The translations under genes were made by a program, and so were the position numbers. This document shows, piece after piece, positions 11,533 to 21,858 of a stretch of 64,000 bases of DNA. The stretch comes from Cunninghamia lanceolata (lineage: Eukaryota; Streptophyta; Pinopsida; Cupressales; Cupressaceae): contig BSBN01001198.1 in NCBI GenBank assembly GCA_027924645.1, positions 1,550,001 through 1,614,000 on the forward strand, read 5' to 3'. Each line of letters starts with the position of its first letter. The first letter of the stretch is position 1. A model generated the notes under the pieces. The model saw only the letters and a list, made by a program, of their open reading frames with translations, was not told the origin of the DNA and made no database searches.

Positions 11533-12486
11533 TACAGGAGGTGTAGCTAGATACTCTTTAAGTTGATCAAACGCTGCTTGACACTTGTTGTCCCATCAAA
11601 ATGAAACATCCTTTCGGAGCAAGTGCTGAAAGGGTTGACATTTATCTGCTAGCTGTGATATGAAGCACCGAATGGACTGCAACCTTCCTTGGAGGCTCCT
11701 TAATGCTTTTAGGTTCTTTGGTGGAGGCATCTCCACTATAGCCTTTACTTTCGCTGGATCTACTTCGATGCCTCTACGAGATACGATGTATCCCTATAGC
11801 TTCCCTGATGTTACACCAAATACACACTTCTTTGGATTGAGTCTTACTTGGTATTTTTCAAGCCTGTCAAAGATCCGTCCTAGGACCTATATGTGATCCA
11901 CTCTAGAAGATTTAGCCAATATATCATCAACATAATCCTCCATGATGTGATGAAAGAGATCGTGAAAGATCACTGTCATTGCTCTCTGATAGGTTGCTCC
12001 TACATTCTTCAGACCAAACGGCATGACACACCAACAATAATTGCCCCAAGGACAAGTAAAGGTTGTTTTATGTTGGTCTTCTTCAGCTATCCTTATCTGA
12101 TTATAACCTGAGAATCCGTCCATGAGAGAAAGCATCTCGTGACCTACTGTCAAGTCCACTATAATGTCAATGTTTGGTAGTGGAAAGTCATCTTTAGGAC
12201 ATGCCTTATTGAGATCTCTGAAATCATTACACATGTGAATGCGCCCATTAGGTTTAGACATAGGTACAATGTTTGAGACCTAATCTGAATAGTCAATAGG
12301 TCGTATAAACTTTGTGTCTAATAGCTTTTGTACTTCCACCTTCACCAAGAGAGCTATCTGTGGATGCATTTTTCTCAACTTCTGTTTGACTGGTTTCACC
12401 TTGGGGTCAACTGTGAGATAATGAACTACCAGCTTAGGGTCTAGCCCTGGCATATCTGCATAGGTCCATGCAAAGTTGATGGTTCG
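11533..12486 (-). pseudogene. Tat reverse transcriptase, stop-broken
   Basis: This is the RT domain that copies element RNA into DNA. Intact pieces include SKPNGRIHMCNDFRDLNKAC, LMDGFSGYNQI (first catalytic Asp) and MEDYVDDILAKS (the YVDD pair). In-frame stops occur at about 12271 (in SD*VSN), 11890 (after VDHI), 11800 (GKL*GY) and 11598 (VSF*WD). Several look like W to stop or Q to stop changes from single transitions. The polyprotein therefore cannot be made from this copy although both catalytic motifs survive. Confidence 0.85.
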
Positions 12487-13290
12487 TTACAAAAAGAAGT
12501 TGTTAAGATTTCTGTGCTCTGTGTCAGATAAGGATGCTGCTAGGAATGTTGTCTTTGGATTCTGTTCTGTACCCAGGTTGATCTCTATAGAATCTTCCAC
12601 TAGGAGAGCTGATTTCTCTTGATACTTAGATGGTAGGGGAAGGTCAAATCCTCCATCCTCCGGTGCCACAGTTGGGTTTTCACCTTTGGATACGTCCTTT
12701 ATTTTTACTATTTTATGATCAGGAGGTGCCACAGTGTGGTTTTCACCTAGAGATCTGTCTTTATTTGCACTTTTGCGACTGGAGGATTTGGCATTCTCAC
12801 CAAAATAAGCCGTGGGCTCTAGTTCCATTACAAAACCTGCCTTGTGATCACCAAGAGGGATACCTTCCCGAAGTCCCATGAACTCAGCTAAAGCTTCGTC
12901 ATTCTGAAAGACATCTATAATGGGGGCCCCTTGTTGGTCCCAATCGATAAGTTCAGGATAGACAAGCGTGACATTCTGGGTGCTGGTGTTGGAAGTTAAG
13001 GATACGGAGGATAGTGTAAAAATGGAGGATTCTGCGAATAGATTGGTTATGTGGAGGGAAGAGTTATCGATGATATCCTCTGCAGACGTCGAATCGGCGG
13101 GAAAAGTGTCAGCTACCTCGTCGAGGATATACTCGATGTCTGAGGCGCGTGGTACTTTACCAAATCCTAATCCTTTCTTGTCTAGCTTCTTTGTTACCAC
13201 AATGGGCTCCATAGTGCCTTGATTCTATTTCCCAAGGCCACCTTTGCCTTTATAGCCCATGTTTTTCACTATCCTTAAGCCATTGCCATA
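12487..13290 (-). pseudogene. Tat linker with G-patch-like module, copy 1
   Basis: The region between protease and RT. At about 13176-13290 it reads NGLRIVKNMGYKGKGGLG, then a stop (TAG at 13225; CAG in copy 2), then NQGTMEPIV and KKLDKKGLGFGK. This fits the G-patch pattern (hydrophobic MG-aromatic-x-x-G-x-G-L-G, later G and P-I). G-patches bind RNA helicases in splicing factors, and one follows the protease in betaretroviruses. Downstream, to 12487, is an acidic linker with no recognised domain. Only 12857 and up is duplicated in copy 2. Confidence 0.65.
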
Positions 13291-14159
13291 TTGCTTGACT
13301 GGTATCGTGACTGGTTCTTTCTCCTTGTAGAGCCAAGAAGAGATGTCCTCAATAGTTTCCTCTTCCAATAACCGTCCATGTTGGAATTGGGTTAGGAATG
13401 TTGGGGGAGGAATAGTAGCTTTTTTGGTAACTTTAGCAATGGGTGGTTTGCCGTAAGATTTTGGAGATAAAGGCATCCGCCCTACACAACAAGATTCAGA
13501 GATATCATAAGTGCCAAAGCCTATATCTCGGACGCGTGCTCTAATTTTGGGGAGGGGTGTAGGCTCTCTTGTAGAGGCCTGCGTGAGAGTTTTAGGGTCA
13601 ACATAGAGAAGGGATTCAAGGGCTTTGTCATTTTTAGGCACTTGGTTGCAATTCTTATAGCTTCCTTATAAGACACGACAAAATTCAAAAGGATTAGGGT
13701 CTCCTGGGATGGTGATCTCCGTACCATTGTATGGGAACTTGAGGGACTGATGGTACGTGGAGGGAACAGCTTTCATGGCATGGATCCATGGGCGGCCAAG
13801 AATAATGTTGTAAGGCAGCTCAATATCAAGGACTTGACACCTAGTTTCAAGCATGACGGGGCCCAGTTGTATAGGCAAGTGAATAACACCTTCTGAACGG
13901 CGTTCTGCATCATCATACCCCTTGATTGTAATACTATGATCAGTGTTGACGTGATCCTCAGAGTATCCCAATTGCTTTAGTAACTTTAAAGAACATATGT
14001 TGAGACCAGCACCACCATCTATGAGGATGCGTTTGATTTTGCGCTTATGGATGAGAACTTCAATATGAAGGGCATCGTTGTGACAAGGATCATGGGAGGG
14101 GAGGTCTTTCTCAGAGAAGACCACGTTGTAAGGCGAAGCAATATTACCTACTATAGCTC
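13225..14159 (-). pseudogene. Tat protease, copy 1
   Basis: The aspartic protease with RKIKRILIDGGAGLNICSL, where D-G-G replaces the usual D-S/T-G as is common in this lineage, followed by NIILGRPWIHAMKAVPST, the downstream hydrophobic-LGRxW motif. A TAA stop at 13666-13668 interrupts it; copy 2 has CAA there, so this is a C-to-T change on the coding strand. The segment 12857-14159 is a near-identical direct duplicate of 15298-16605, and here it lacks an attached Gag because an LTR fragment precedes it at 14165. Confidence 0.88.
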
Positions 14160-14164
14160 GAAAA

Positions 14165-14359
14165 TTTAACTGAAGAGATAAATCAATTAAAAGAATAAAG
14201 CAATCAGTTAAGTGATTTAAAACAAGAAGAGATTTGCATGAGAAAAGAAGATATTTTGCTTTATTAAATATAGAAATATTTAATTGATGAGCAAGAAAGC
14301 TTGAGTTATATTAGAGATAACTCAAATTAGAAGAAAAAGCAATTTAAATAAATAATTTA
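14165..14359 (-). repeat. Internal fragment of the Tat LTR, same orientation
   Basis: It matches LTR positions about 6333-6526, from TTAACTGAAGAGATAAATC to AATTTAAATAAATAAT, with one 3-base deletion (AAGAAGAG for AAGAAGAAGAG). It joins abruptly to an inverted LTR piece at 14358-14360. Confidence 0.85.
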
Positions 14360-15293
14360 TCCTCCTTCCAAAATTCACAGCCACATTAATTAAATATATT
14401 CCATTATTTAATTAATTCATCACAATTCTATCTTATCTACAATTAAATAATTTACATTATTTAATTAAATCAATTGTTCTTCTAAATTTAAATAAATCAA
14501 ATCAAATTTATTTAAATTATCTCAATCCTCTAAAAATAAATAAAATCAAATATTTTATTTATAATCTTATGTTCTTCCAAAATTATGCACAATAATTAAA
14601 TAAATTTATTTATTTAATTTGCTTTCAAATCTTCTAAATTAAATAATTCTAATTATTTAATTATTTCTTCCAAAATATCTTCTCTAAATTTAAATAAATC
14701 AATTATTTATTTAAATTGCTTTTTCTTCTAATTTGAGTTATCTCTAATATAACTCAAGCTTTCTTGCTCATCAATTAAATATTTCTATATTTAATAAAGC
14801 AAAATATCTTCTTTTCTCATGCAAATCTCTTCTTCTTGTTTTAAATCACTTAACTGATTGCTTTATTCTTTTAATTGATTTATCTCTTCAGTTAACTTAT
14901 TCTTCTATTCTTAATAACTCCTCTCATGTAAAAGAAAGCAAGACACATGTCTTCTTCTTATTCGTTGCACGTTCCTCAACTGTTCTCCTCAGTTGATTCT
15001 TCTGAATTATCTAGACCGTTGATCGATCTTCCTTGAAATCTATATAAACCCCCCTCATCTCCTTCATTGGGCCTCTCTCTTCGATCGTATTCTCAGGCAT
15101 ACTTAACAGAGCTTCGAGCATACACAACGCGTTGATTGAGCACTATAACGATCTTTTGACATTGATCTCTTGAGCACATACTTGCTTGTTGCAGCTATGG
15201 CTTTGCAATTTCATTGAGCAATCCACATATCTCCAAAAGGGAACAATACAGGTTTTGGTAAGAGCTTTCATTTGTCTTTGATTGGTGATTTAT
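14358..15293 (+). repeat. Internal fragment of the Tat LTR, inverted
   Basis: This is the reverse complement of LTR positions about 5933-6872, starting TTATCCTCCTTCCAAAATTC and ending TTGGTGATTTATGG. It includes the TATA box (TATATAAACC at 15041-15050) in the opposite orientation to the host element. It lacks both LTR termini and the PBS/PPT flanks, so it is not a solo LTR from an ordinary insertion. Confidence 0.9.
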
Positions 15294-16603
15294 GGTGAAG
15301 AGGGATACCTTCCCGAAGTCCCATGAACTCAGCTAAAGCTTCGTCATTCTGAAAGACATCTATAACGGGGGCCCCTTGTTGGTCCCAATCGATAAGTTCA
15401 GGATAGACAAGCGTGACATTCTGGGTGCTGGTGTTGGAAGTTAAGGATACGGAGGATAGTGTAAAAATGGAGGATTCTGTGAATAGATTGGTTATGTGGA
15501 GGGAAGAGTCATCGACGATATCCTCTGCAGACGTCGAATCGGCGGGAAAAGTGTCGGCTACCTCGTCGAGGATATACTCGATGTCCGAGGCATGTGGTAC
15601 TTTACCAAATCCTAATCCTTTCTTGTCTAGCTTCTTTGTTACCACAATGGGCTCCATAGTGCCTTGATTCTGTTTCCCAAGGCCACCTTTGCCTTTATAG
15701 CCCATGTTTTTTCACTATCCTTAAGCCATTGCCATATTGCTTGACTGGTATCGTGACTGGTTCTTTCTCCTTGTAGAGCCAAGAAGAGATGTCCTCAATA
15801 GTTTCCTCTTCCAATAACCGTCCATGTTGGAATTGGGTTAGGAATGTTGGGGGAGGAATAGTAGCTTTTTTGGTAACTTTAGCAATGGGTGGTTTGCCGT
15901 AAGATTTTGGAGATAAAGGCATCCGCCCTACACAACAAGATTCAGAGATATCATAAGTGCCAAAGCCTATATCTCGGACGCGTGCTCTGATTTTGGGGAG
16001 GGGTGTAGGCTCGCTTGTAGAGGCCTGCGTGAGAGTTTCAGGGTCAACATAGAGAGGGGATTCAAGGGCTTTGTCATTTTTAGGCACTTGGTTGTAATTC
16101 TTATAGCTTCCTTGTAAGACACGGCAAAATTCAAAAGGATTAGGGTCTCCTGGGATGGTGATCTCCGTACCATTGTATGGGAACTTGAGGGACTGATGGT
16201 ACGTGGAGGGAATAGCTTTCATGGCATGGATCCATGGGCGGCCAAGAATAATGTTGTAAGGCAACTCAATATCAAGGACTTGACACCTAGTTTCAAGCAT
16301 GACGGGCCCCAGTTGTATAGGCAAGTGAATAACACCTTCTGAACGGCGTTCTGTATCATCATACCCCTTGATTGTAATACTATGATCAGTGTTGACGTGA
16401 TCCTCAGAGTATCCCAATTGCTTTAGTAACTTTAAAGAACATATGTTGAGACCAGCACCACCATCTATGAGGATACGTTTGATTTTGCGCTTATGGATGA
16501 GAACTTCAATATGAAGGGCATCGTTGTGACAAGGATCATGGGAGGGGAGGTCTTTCTCAGAGAAGACCACGTTGTAAGGCGAAGCAATATTACCTACTAT
16601 AGC
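15294..16603 (-). pseudogene. Tat protease plus G-patch-like module, copy 2
   Basis: This copy follows Gag in the normal place. Protease motifs ILIDGGAGLNI and ILGRPWIHAMKAIPST are intact and the frame is open from 16603 to about 15705, where an extra T in a homopolymer (TTTTTT against TTTTT in copy 1) shifts the frame inside the G-patch-like module. The module continues in the next frame as MGYKGKGGLGKQNQGTMEPI, intact here where copy 1 has a stop. It ends at the junction with the inverted LTR piece near 15297. A stop at 16604-16606 separates it from the upstream Gag frame, which is otherwise the same frame. Confidence 0.85.
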
Positions 16604-17461
16604 TCAGAAATCTACGACCGCGATGTTGTTAGGAATGGAAGACTCCTGGAGGGCTTTTTCTAGCACCACTCTATGTGCAAGTGATGACCATAGAAGGTCC
16701 AAAATAGAGATCTGTGCTGGTGTTTTCCCTAGATGTTTGACAAGATTATAATCAAACTGAACCGGAAGTCTAGGTGTAGGCGCACGGATGGTGACATGAC
16801 CTCGACGAGTAGTAACAGCACAATCCGTAGATTTGCCTTTGATTGTGAGGGTAGACACTCGACTCTCTTCAAAACGACCTACAATGGAATCGAAGGACGT
16901 GGAAGCATGATTGATACCTTTACCTCTATCCTGAGGAGGAGGTGGACCATGATGAGGGAATGGTTCCTTGTACATATCGAGATCCTTGTTCGTGTGTTGC
17001 GCTAGTGATTCATTCTCAAAGGTGATTTGATTACCGTCAATGAGATTTTGGATGAGGTGCTTAAGCTTCATGCAAGATGCAGTTTGATGACCTTTGCTCC
17101 TATGGAACTCACAATACTCATTGTCTCTGTAACGTGCCATTTTGTAGACAGGTTCACCATATGGGGGAGCATCAGGTAGGGTGATGAGCCCTTTCTGTAA
17201 AGCTTGCTGCAAGACCGATTCGATGGGCACTCCTAAGGGAGTGAATTGACGTCGCGGAGGGTAATCTTGTTGGAACCGCTCTTGTTGTCGTTGCTATTGG
17301 TTGGGATAAGGCTGCCTTTGTTGCTGCTATTGTTGAGGTGGAGCTTGACTTGGTTTGGAGAGTTGCAGTGGTGTTTGCAACGTTTGGACATGCTTAGTAT
17401 CGACCACCCCATCATTGACCACGTTTTTATTCTTGTTCCAATATTTGGGTTTATCGTTCGA
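16604..17461 (-). pseudogene. Tat Gag C-terminal part with zinc finger
   Basis: It continues the Gag frame past the stop at 17462. The first part is Gln-rich with two further stops near 17297-17332. Residues about 24-60 of the open part (17230 downward) hold RYRDNEYCEFHRSKGHQTAS, the CxxHx5Hx4C-type finger found in Tat/Athila Gag in place of a CCHC knuckle. The rest, to the stop at 16604, is the spacer leading to the protease. Confidence 0.75.
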
Positions 17462-19516
17462 CTATTGATGCGAAGTGTTATCTTTCGTCTCCTTAAAGAT
17501 TTTGACCACACCCTTAGCAATGAGGGCCTTCTCAATGTTGATACCCTTGTATGTGATTTCATCGAAGGTTGTAGCACTAAGGATTTGCAAATGGAAACCT
17601 AACTCTTGGTTGAGGTTCTGCACAAATATGCTAACAAGCTGTTTCTCTGGAATCTTGAAAGGGAATTTACTAGCCATTTGTCTCCATTGTTGGAGGAAAG
17701 AAATGAAAGTTTCACCATTTTTCTGTTTATTGTTGCATAAGTCCGTCATGGAAATCTTATGCTCTGCGTTGTAAGAAAAATGGGTGGCAAACTTCTCTGC
17801 TAGCTCATTGAAAGACTTGATACCCGTAGGTAAGCGTGAGAACCATTCTATTGCTTGACCTCCAAGACTGCGAGGAAAAAGACGCATAAGATATGTGTCG
17901 TTGTGAGAGACCTCGAAGAAAGCAAGATAGAATTCCCTAAGATGGTCTTTTGGGTCACCTTTTCCTTTGTACTTATCGAACTTTGGAATAGTGAAATTTT
18001 GAGGAAAAGGGATCATTGGTAATGACCGATCAAAAGGATAAGGACACACTTCCTCTAAAGAGAAGGTCTTTTTGGTGTGGCCAAACGTAAGATCAGATAG
18101 CTGTTGTTGCACCTCCGCAATCTTTAGTTCCATAGTCGTGGGAGGGGTTGGTAACATCTCCTGTTGTCCAACAAGCGGTTGGTGTTGCCCATATGGAAGA
18201 TTATAATGTAAGCCATGCGCACTGGTATTGTAAGGGTCGTAAGATTGATTGGGATTGTATGGATTGTATGGATTAGGCAGAGGTGGAGGTGGCGCTAGGT
18301 AAGAATGTTGGCTTTGCGATGGTTGAAGAAACGTATTGGGGGGAGGAAAGCTAAAGTGCGTTTGATTAGGTTGTGATGGTGGCACATAGCTTTGGGAAAC
18401 CTGATGTTGGGAATGTTGAGAGTGGCTAGGCAATGTATGAAAGAAGTTGAGCGTGGATGAACGTTGTGGAGGAGGAACATAGGTAGAAGTGATTTGCGAC
18501 GGTGGTTGATTGAAGATGAGAGTAGAAGAATATTGTGGTGGAGGAACATAGGTAGAAGTGATTTGCGACGGTTGGGGTTGCTTGAGGATGAGAGTAGAAG
18601 AATGTTGTGGTTGGGGCTGCATGACTCCAATTGGTTGAGAGACATGCAGGTGTGATGATATAGGAGGTGGCATTTGTTGAGACCCTTGTTGCATGGCTAC
18701 ATAAGTGTTCCCCAGATTGTAATTGGGTGGGAAACCTATGCGTGATGGGGTAACCAAGATTCCACTTGCGCTTGGGGTGGACACTTTAAGAGGTGGTTGC
18801 ACATTCGATCGAGCTAAGGTGGCTTGCTTAGCTAACTCTACTTGACGTTGGAGAGTTTCTTGTTGGTTTTGATAGATCTCCATAGGAGTCAAAAGTGGTG
18901 ATATGGGCCTCTCCTCTGTTGGATTTTGAAAAAGGGGATTCCTATATTGCGAGCCTTGAGTACGTAGGGGCGTAGTCACCGTGGACATGGTTTGCACCGC
19001 TTGTATGGTTTCTTGGGTGTTGTTGCTCTCCTTGAGAGTGGACACATCAAAATCTTGAGGTAACTTGGCGCCTTGCTTTGCAAGCAAGCGAAAGAAATGA
19101 TCCTGGTTCTCACTAAGGATTTTATCAAAGGCAGCTATAGCTCTAGGATCTTGTATAAATTCATCAAGATCTTGCCCATCTTCTTGAGAGGATTGACCTA
19201 TTTCAAAGTGTCGCTCTTCTTGAGATGGGGCTTGATCTACGATGTAACCTTGTGGGACAAAATCTGGAGGCAAGCCTGTGTTATACTGCGGTGCATTTAG
19301 CAAAGGGGTTCTATCCTCATGAGGATTGCTTGGTTCATCTATGTGCGGCATGTTTGGAGAGCTGATTGGTTTTACCGCGGGTGTACTAGGAGTCACCTTG
19401 GGAGTAATGTTGAGACGACCTGATTGTGGTGTGCGAGGGGGTGACTTGTGCTTCTTAGGGACAACTTGCCTAGACTTCATAGTTTGTTGTAGCCTAGTGG
19501 TGACCATGGGATACAC
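17462..19516 (-). pseudogene. Tat Gag N-terminal and capsid part
   Basis: A 684-codon frame, the structural protein that would form the particle around element RNA. The first 450 residues are rich in Pro, Gln and Ser with repeated SSTLI-x-x-QPQPSQITSTYVPPPQ phrases. Residues about 490-670 are the conserved Gag core: FTIPKFDKYKGKGDPKDHLR, then RSLGGQAIEWFSRLP, FNELAEKFATHFS and FISFLQQWRQMASK. The likely start is the ATG at 19504-19506 (MVTTRLQQTMK) or the one 12 bases upstream. It ends at a TAG that cuts off the zinc finger region, so it is a truncated product. Confidence 0.85.
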
Positions 19517-21858
19517 TTAGGACACAATGTAATGCTGGGAATCTGTGAGATGCTTTGAAAAAATAGACAAACTCTGATGCACAAAGTACTGGACCAAAGG
19601 CGCTATACTATTTGACTAGAGGTGCAGGACTGTGCTACCAAAAGCGTGCTACTGTGGGCCAGAGGCAACGGACTGAGCTACCAATAGCGAGTTATTGCTA
19701 TGCCAAAGGCGAGCTACAGTGACCAAAAGTGAGCTACTGTTATACCAAGGGCGCTGAAGTAGAGTTTTGCCAGAGGTGGGTTACTGCTGACCAAAAGGTG
19801 ATCTACTGTACTACCAAAGGTGAGCTGCTGTAATACCAGGGGCGCTGAAGTAGTGTCTGATGTTTTTCAAAGGAATTTTTTTTTTCTGTTTCTGATTGGA
19901 TTGGTTTGGCAAGAGAAAACACAGCAAACAAGTGGTCAAAAAAAAGGCACAAGGACTGACACAACAGATAGTGTATGTTCAAGGCTCCAAACAAGCCCAA
20001 TGTTTCCACAGGTCTAATACAGTTGCAATCAATAACAAGCACTTTTTATCCCTAGAGACAAGGTTTCATTGCAGTAGATCAGCTCAGAGCTTAATACTCC
20101 GTCGATAAAAATATCATTCCATAAAGGTGTCGGATATTTAGTATCTTTGTGAGAGACGATAGGTAGGGATATCTCACCCTCCCCTTGGAAAGCTCAAGTA
20201 GGTCACAAGAGCTTTATGTCCAAGGGAATACTATCTCTTCTCAAGGGAGCCAATAGTGAGTATCTTAAGGGTTTAAATCGATTTCCCTTGCACTGATGAT
20301 TACCGCAATGTTCGGAGGTAGGTCGGGTAGTCTCTATCTAAATTGGTTCTTAGTGACTTTGAGGGACCAACGCCTTATGAGCAATGCGACAAGCTACTAA
20401 AAGCTTTAACCAATCTACTAAGAGTTTCAAACACTTCGCTCAATGTGAAAATTGTTTCCACAAAGAGCTAGTACACCTCTTTTCAGTTTGGCACCACAAG
20501 GTAAGGCTGACGTCGGTTAGGACTTGGCTTTCGCCTTATCCCTCTTATATAGTGGTTCAAAGGAAAACTCCGCTTAGGGTCATCCATTTTGGATGAATCG
20601 CAATCCAAAAGCAGGCCCTTCTAAAGGAAGTACAAAAAAGTAAAAGCAAGCACGTAAAACAAAGGTTCAATTGTCCCGTTATAAGAAAAATAAGGTGCAA
20701 CTAAGCTATGCACACACACGATTGTAGTTGTAAATTGTCTCTTATGAAATGAAGTGTTTAGCATTCATGTCCATTGTCCTTTAGAAAATTGAGATGTTTG
20801 TTCATACATGTCCATTGTCCCTTAAGAAAATCAGTATGTTCCTAAGACTTAGATTGCAAGAAAAGATTTGTTCAATTATCCTTTTTAAACATGCAATGTG
20901 TTTCTAAGACTTAGTGAGATAAATCAAAAGAGGTCTTCAACGCTCGTCCTGCATGAACATATTAAGAAAACTCCTACTGGCTCTGTGTGAGTAATAAGAA
21001 GCTGCAACAAGTGAGTTAGTTCCACCAAAAATTTCACAAGTTAGCAAAAAACAAATCAACTTCAACCAAAAGCGTGTTACTGTCTTACCAGAAGCGATTC
21101 ACTGTAAACCAAAAGTGCTTTAAGACAGACGAGAAGCGCAACAAAATATTACCAGCAGCGTTGAACAATAACCAGAAGCGCTGTACTGTGATTCCAAAGG
21201 CGCTGCGATAAATACCAAAAGCGTGCAATGATAATAACAAAAGCGCTGTAAAATATCCAGGAGCGCGTCACTGTGTAACTGAAAGCGCGATACTGTGTAG
21301 CCAAAAGCGCTATGCTGTCTTAGATACAGAAAATATTAGTTTTTGTCAAAATAACCAGGCAAAAATGACTTTTCATGGTGGATCTACTGTCTGGACAATG
21401 ATATCTGATAGATCTGGGTCGTGAAATCTGGAAAACTCAGAAAATGGGGCAACACAATAGATTAGCAGAACTTAAGGATACTCCTAAATAAATCAGCTTA
21501 GGAGATATCAAAAATCAGGTTTGGAAGACAAATACAACAGCTTGTGCAAACAAAATCACAGATCTGAAATGAGAAAAACCCTGCAAAAGCACCGTGAATA
21601 AAGTCAAAACCTAATTTTAACCAGAAGCGCTTAACAAGGCCACCAATAGCGCTTCTCTGTGTCACCGAAAGCGTTGCTCTGTGCGGCCAGAAGCGCGGCT
21701 GTACCGCCAGTAGCGCTGAACTGTTCCTGTAAGAGCGCTTAGAGATACTACCAGACGCGCTGTGCAATATCGTCTGCGCTGTGCCGTACTGTGACTTCAA
21801 AAAAATAAATTTCTCAAAGAAACAAAGGGATTAGTGGGTCCCACCGGGCGTGCCAGAA
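19517..21858 (-). other. Tat 5' leader
   Basis: About 2.3 kb between PBS and Gag, without a coding frame. It contains three blocks of a degenerate short repeat (19595-19855, 21065-21325, 21618-21795) whose units pair a phrase like CTGT/ACTGTG with ACCAAAAGCGC every 20-30 bases. The middle part (20100-20800) is non-repetitive. Very long leaders are usual in Tat/Ogre elements. Confidence 0.7.
21836..21855 (-). other. Tat primer-binding site
   Basis: The element strand reads TGGCACGCCCGGTGGGACCC starting three bases after the 5' LTR end. The TGG start (complement of the tRNA CCA end), GC-richness and position identify it as the PBS. It is not the initiator-Met type used by the other elements here; I do not assign the tRNA. 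Confidence 0.75.

Noticed and set aside
11660..11896. Plus-strand ORF of 78 codons
   Set aside because: It is the shadow of the stop-broken RT on the opposite strand.
14358..15293. Solo LTR from an independent Tat insertion
   Set aside because: It lacks both LTR termini and target duplications and is fused to a forward LTR fragment and a duplicated coding segment.
17246..17602. 118-codon plus-strand ORF with many Leu residues
   Set aside because: It is antisense to the Gln-rich part of Tat Gag; reverse-complemented Gln codons give Leu-rich text.
19595..21795. Regularly spaced short repeats reminiscent of a CRISPR array
   Set aside because: The repeats are degenerate with no constant spacer length, and they sit in the leader of a plant retrotransposon.
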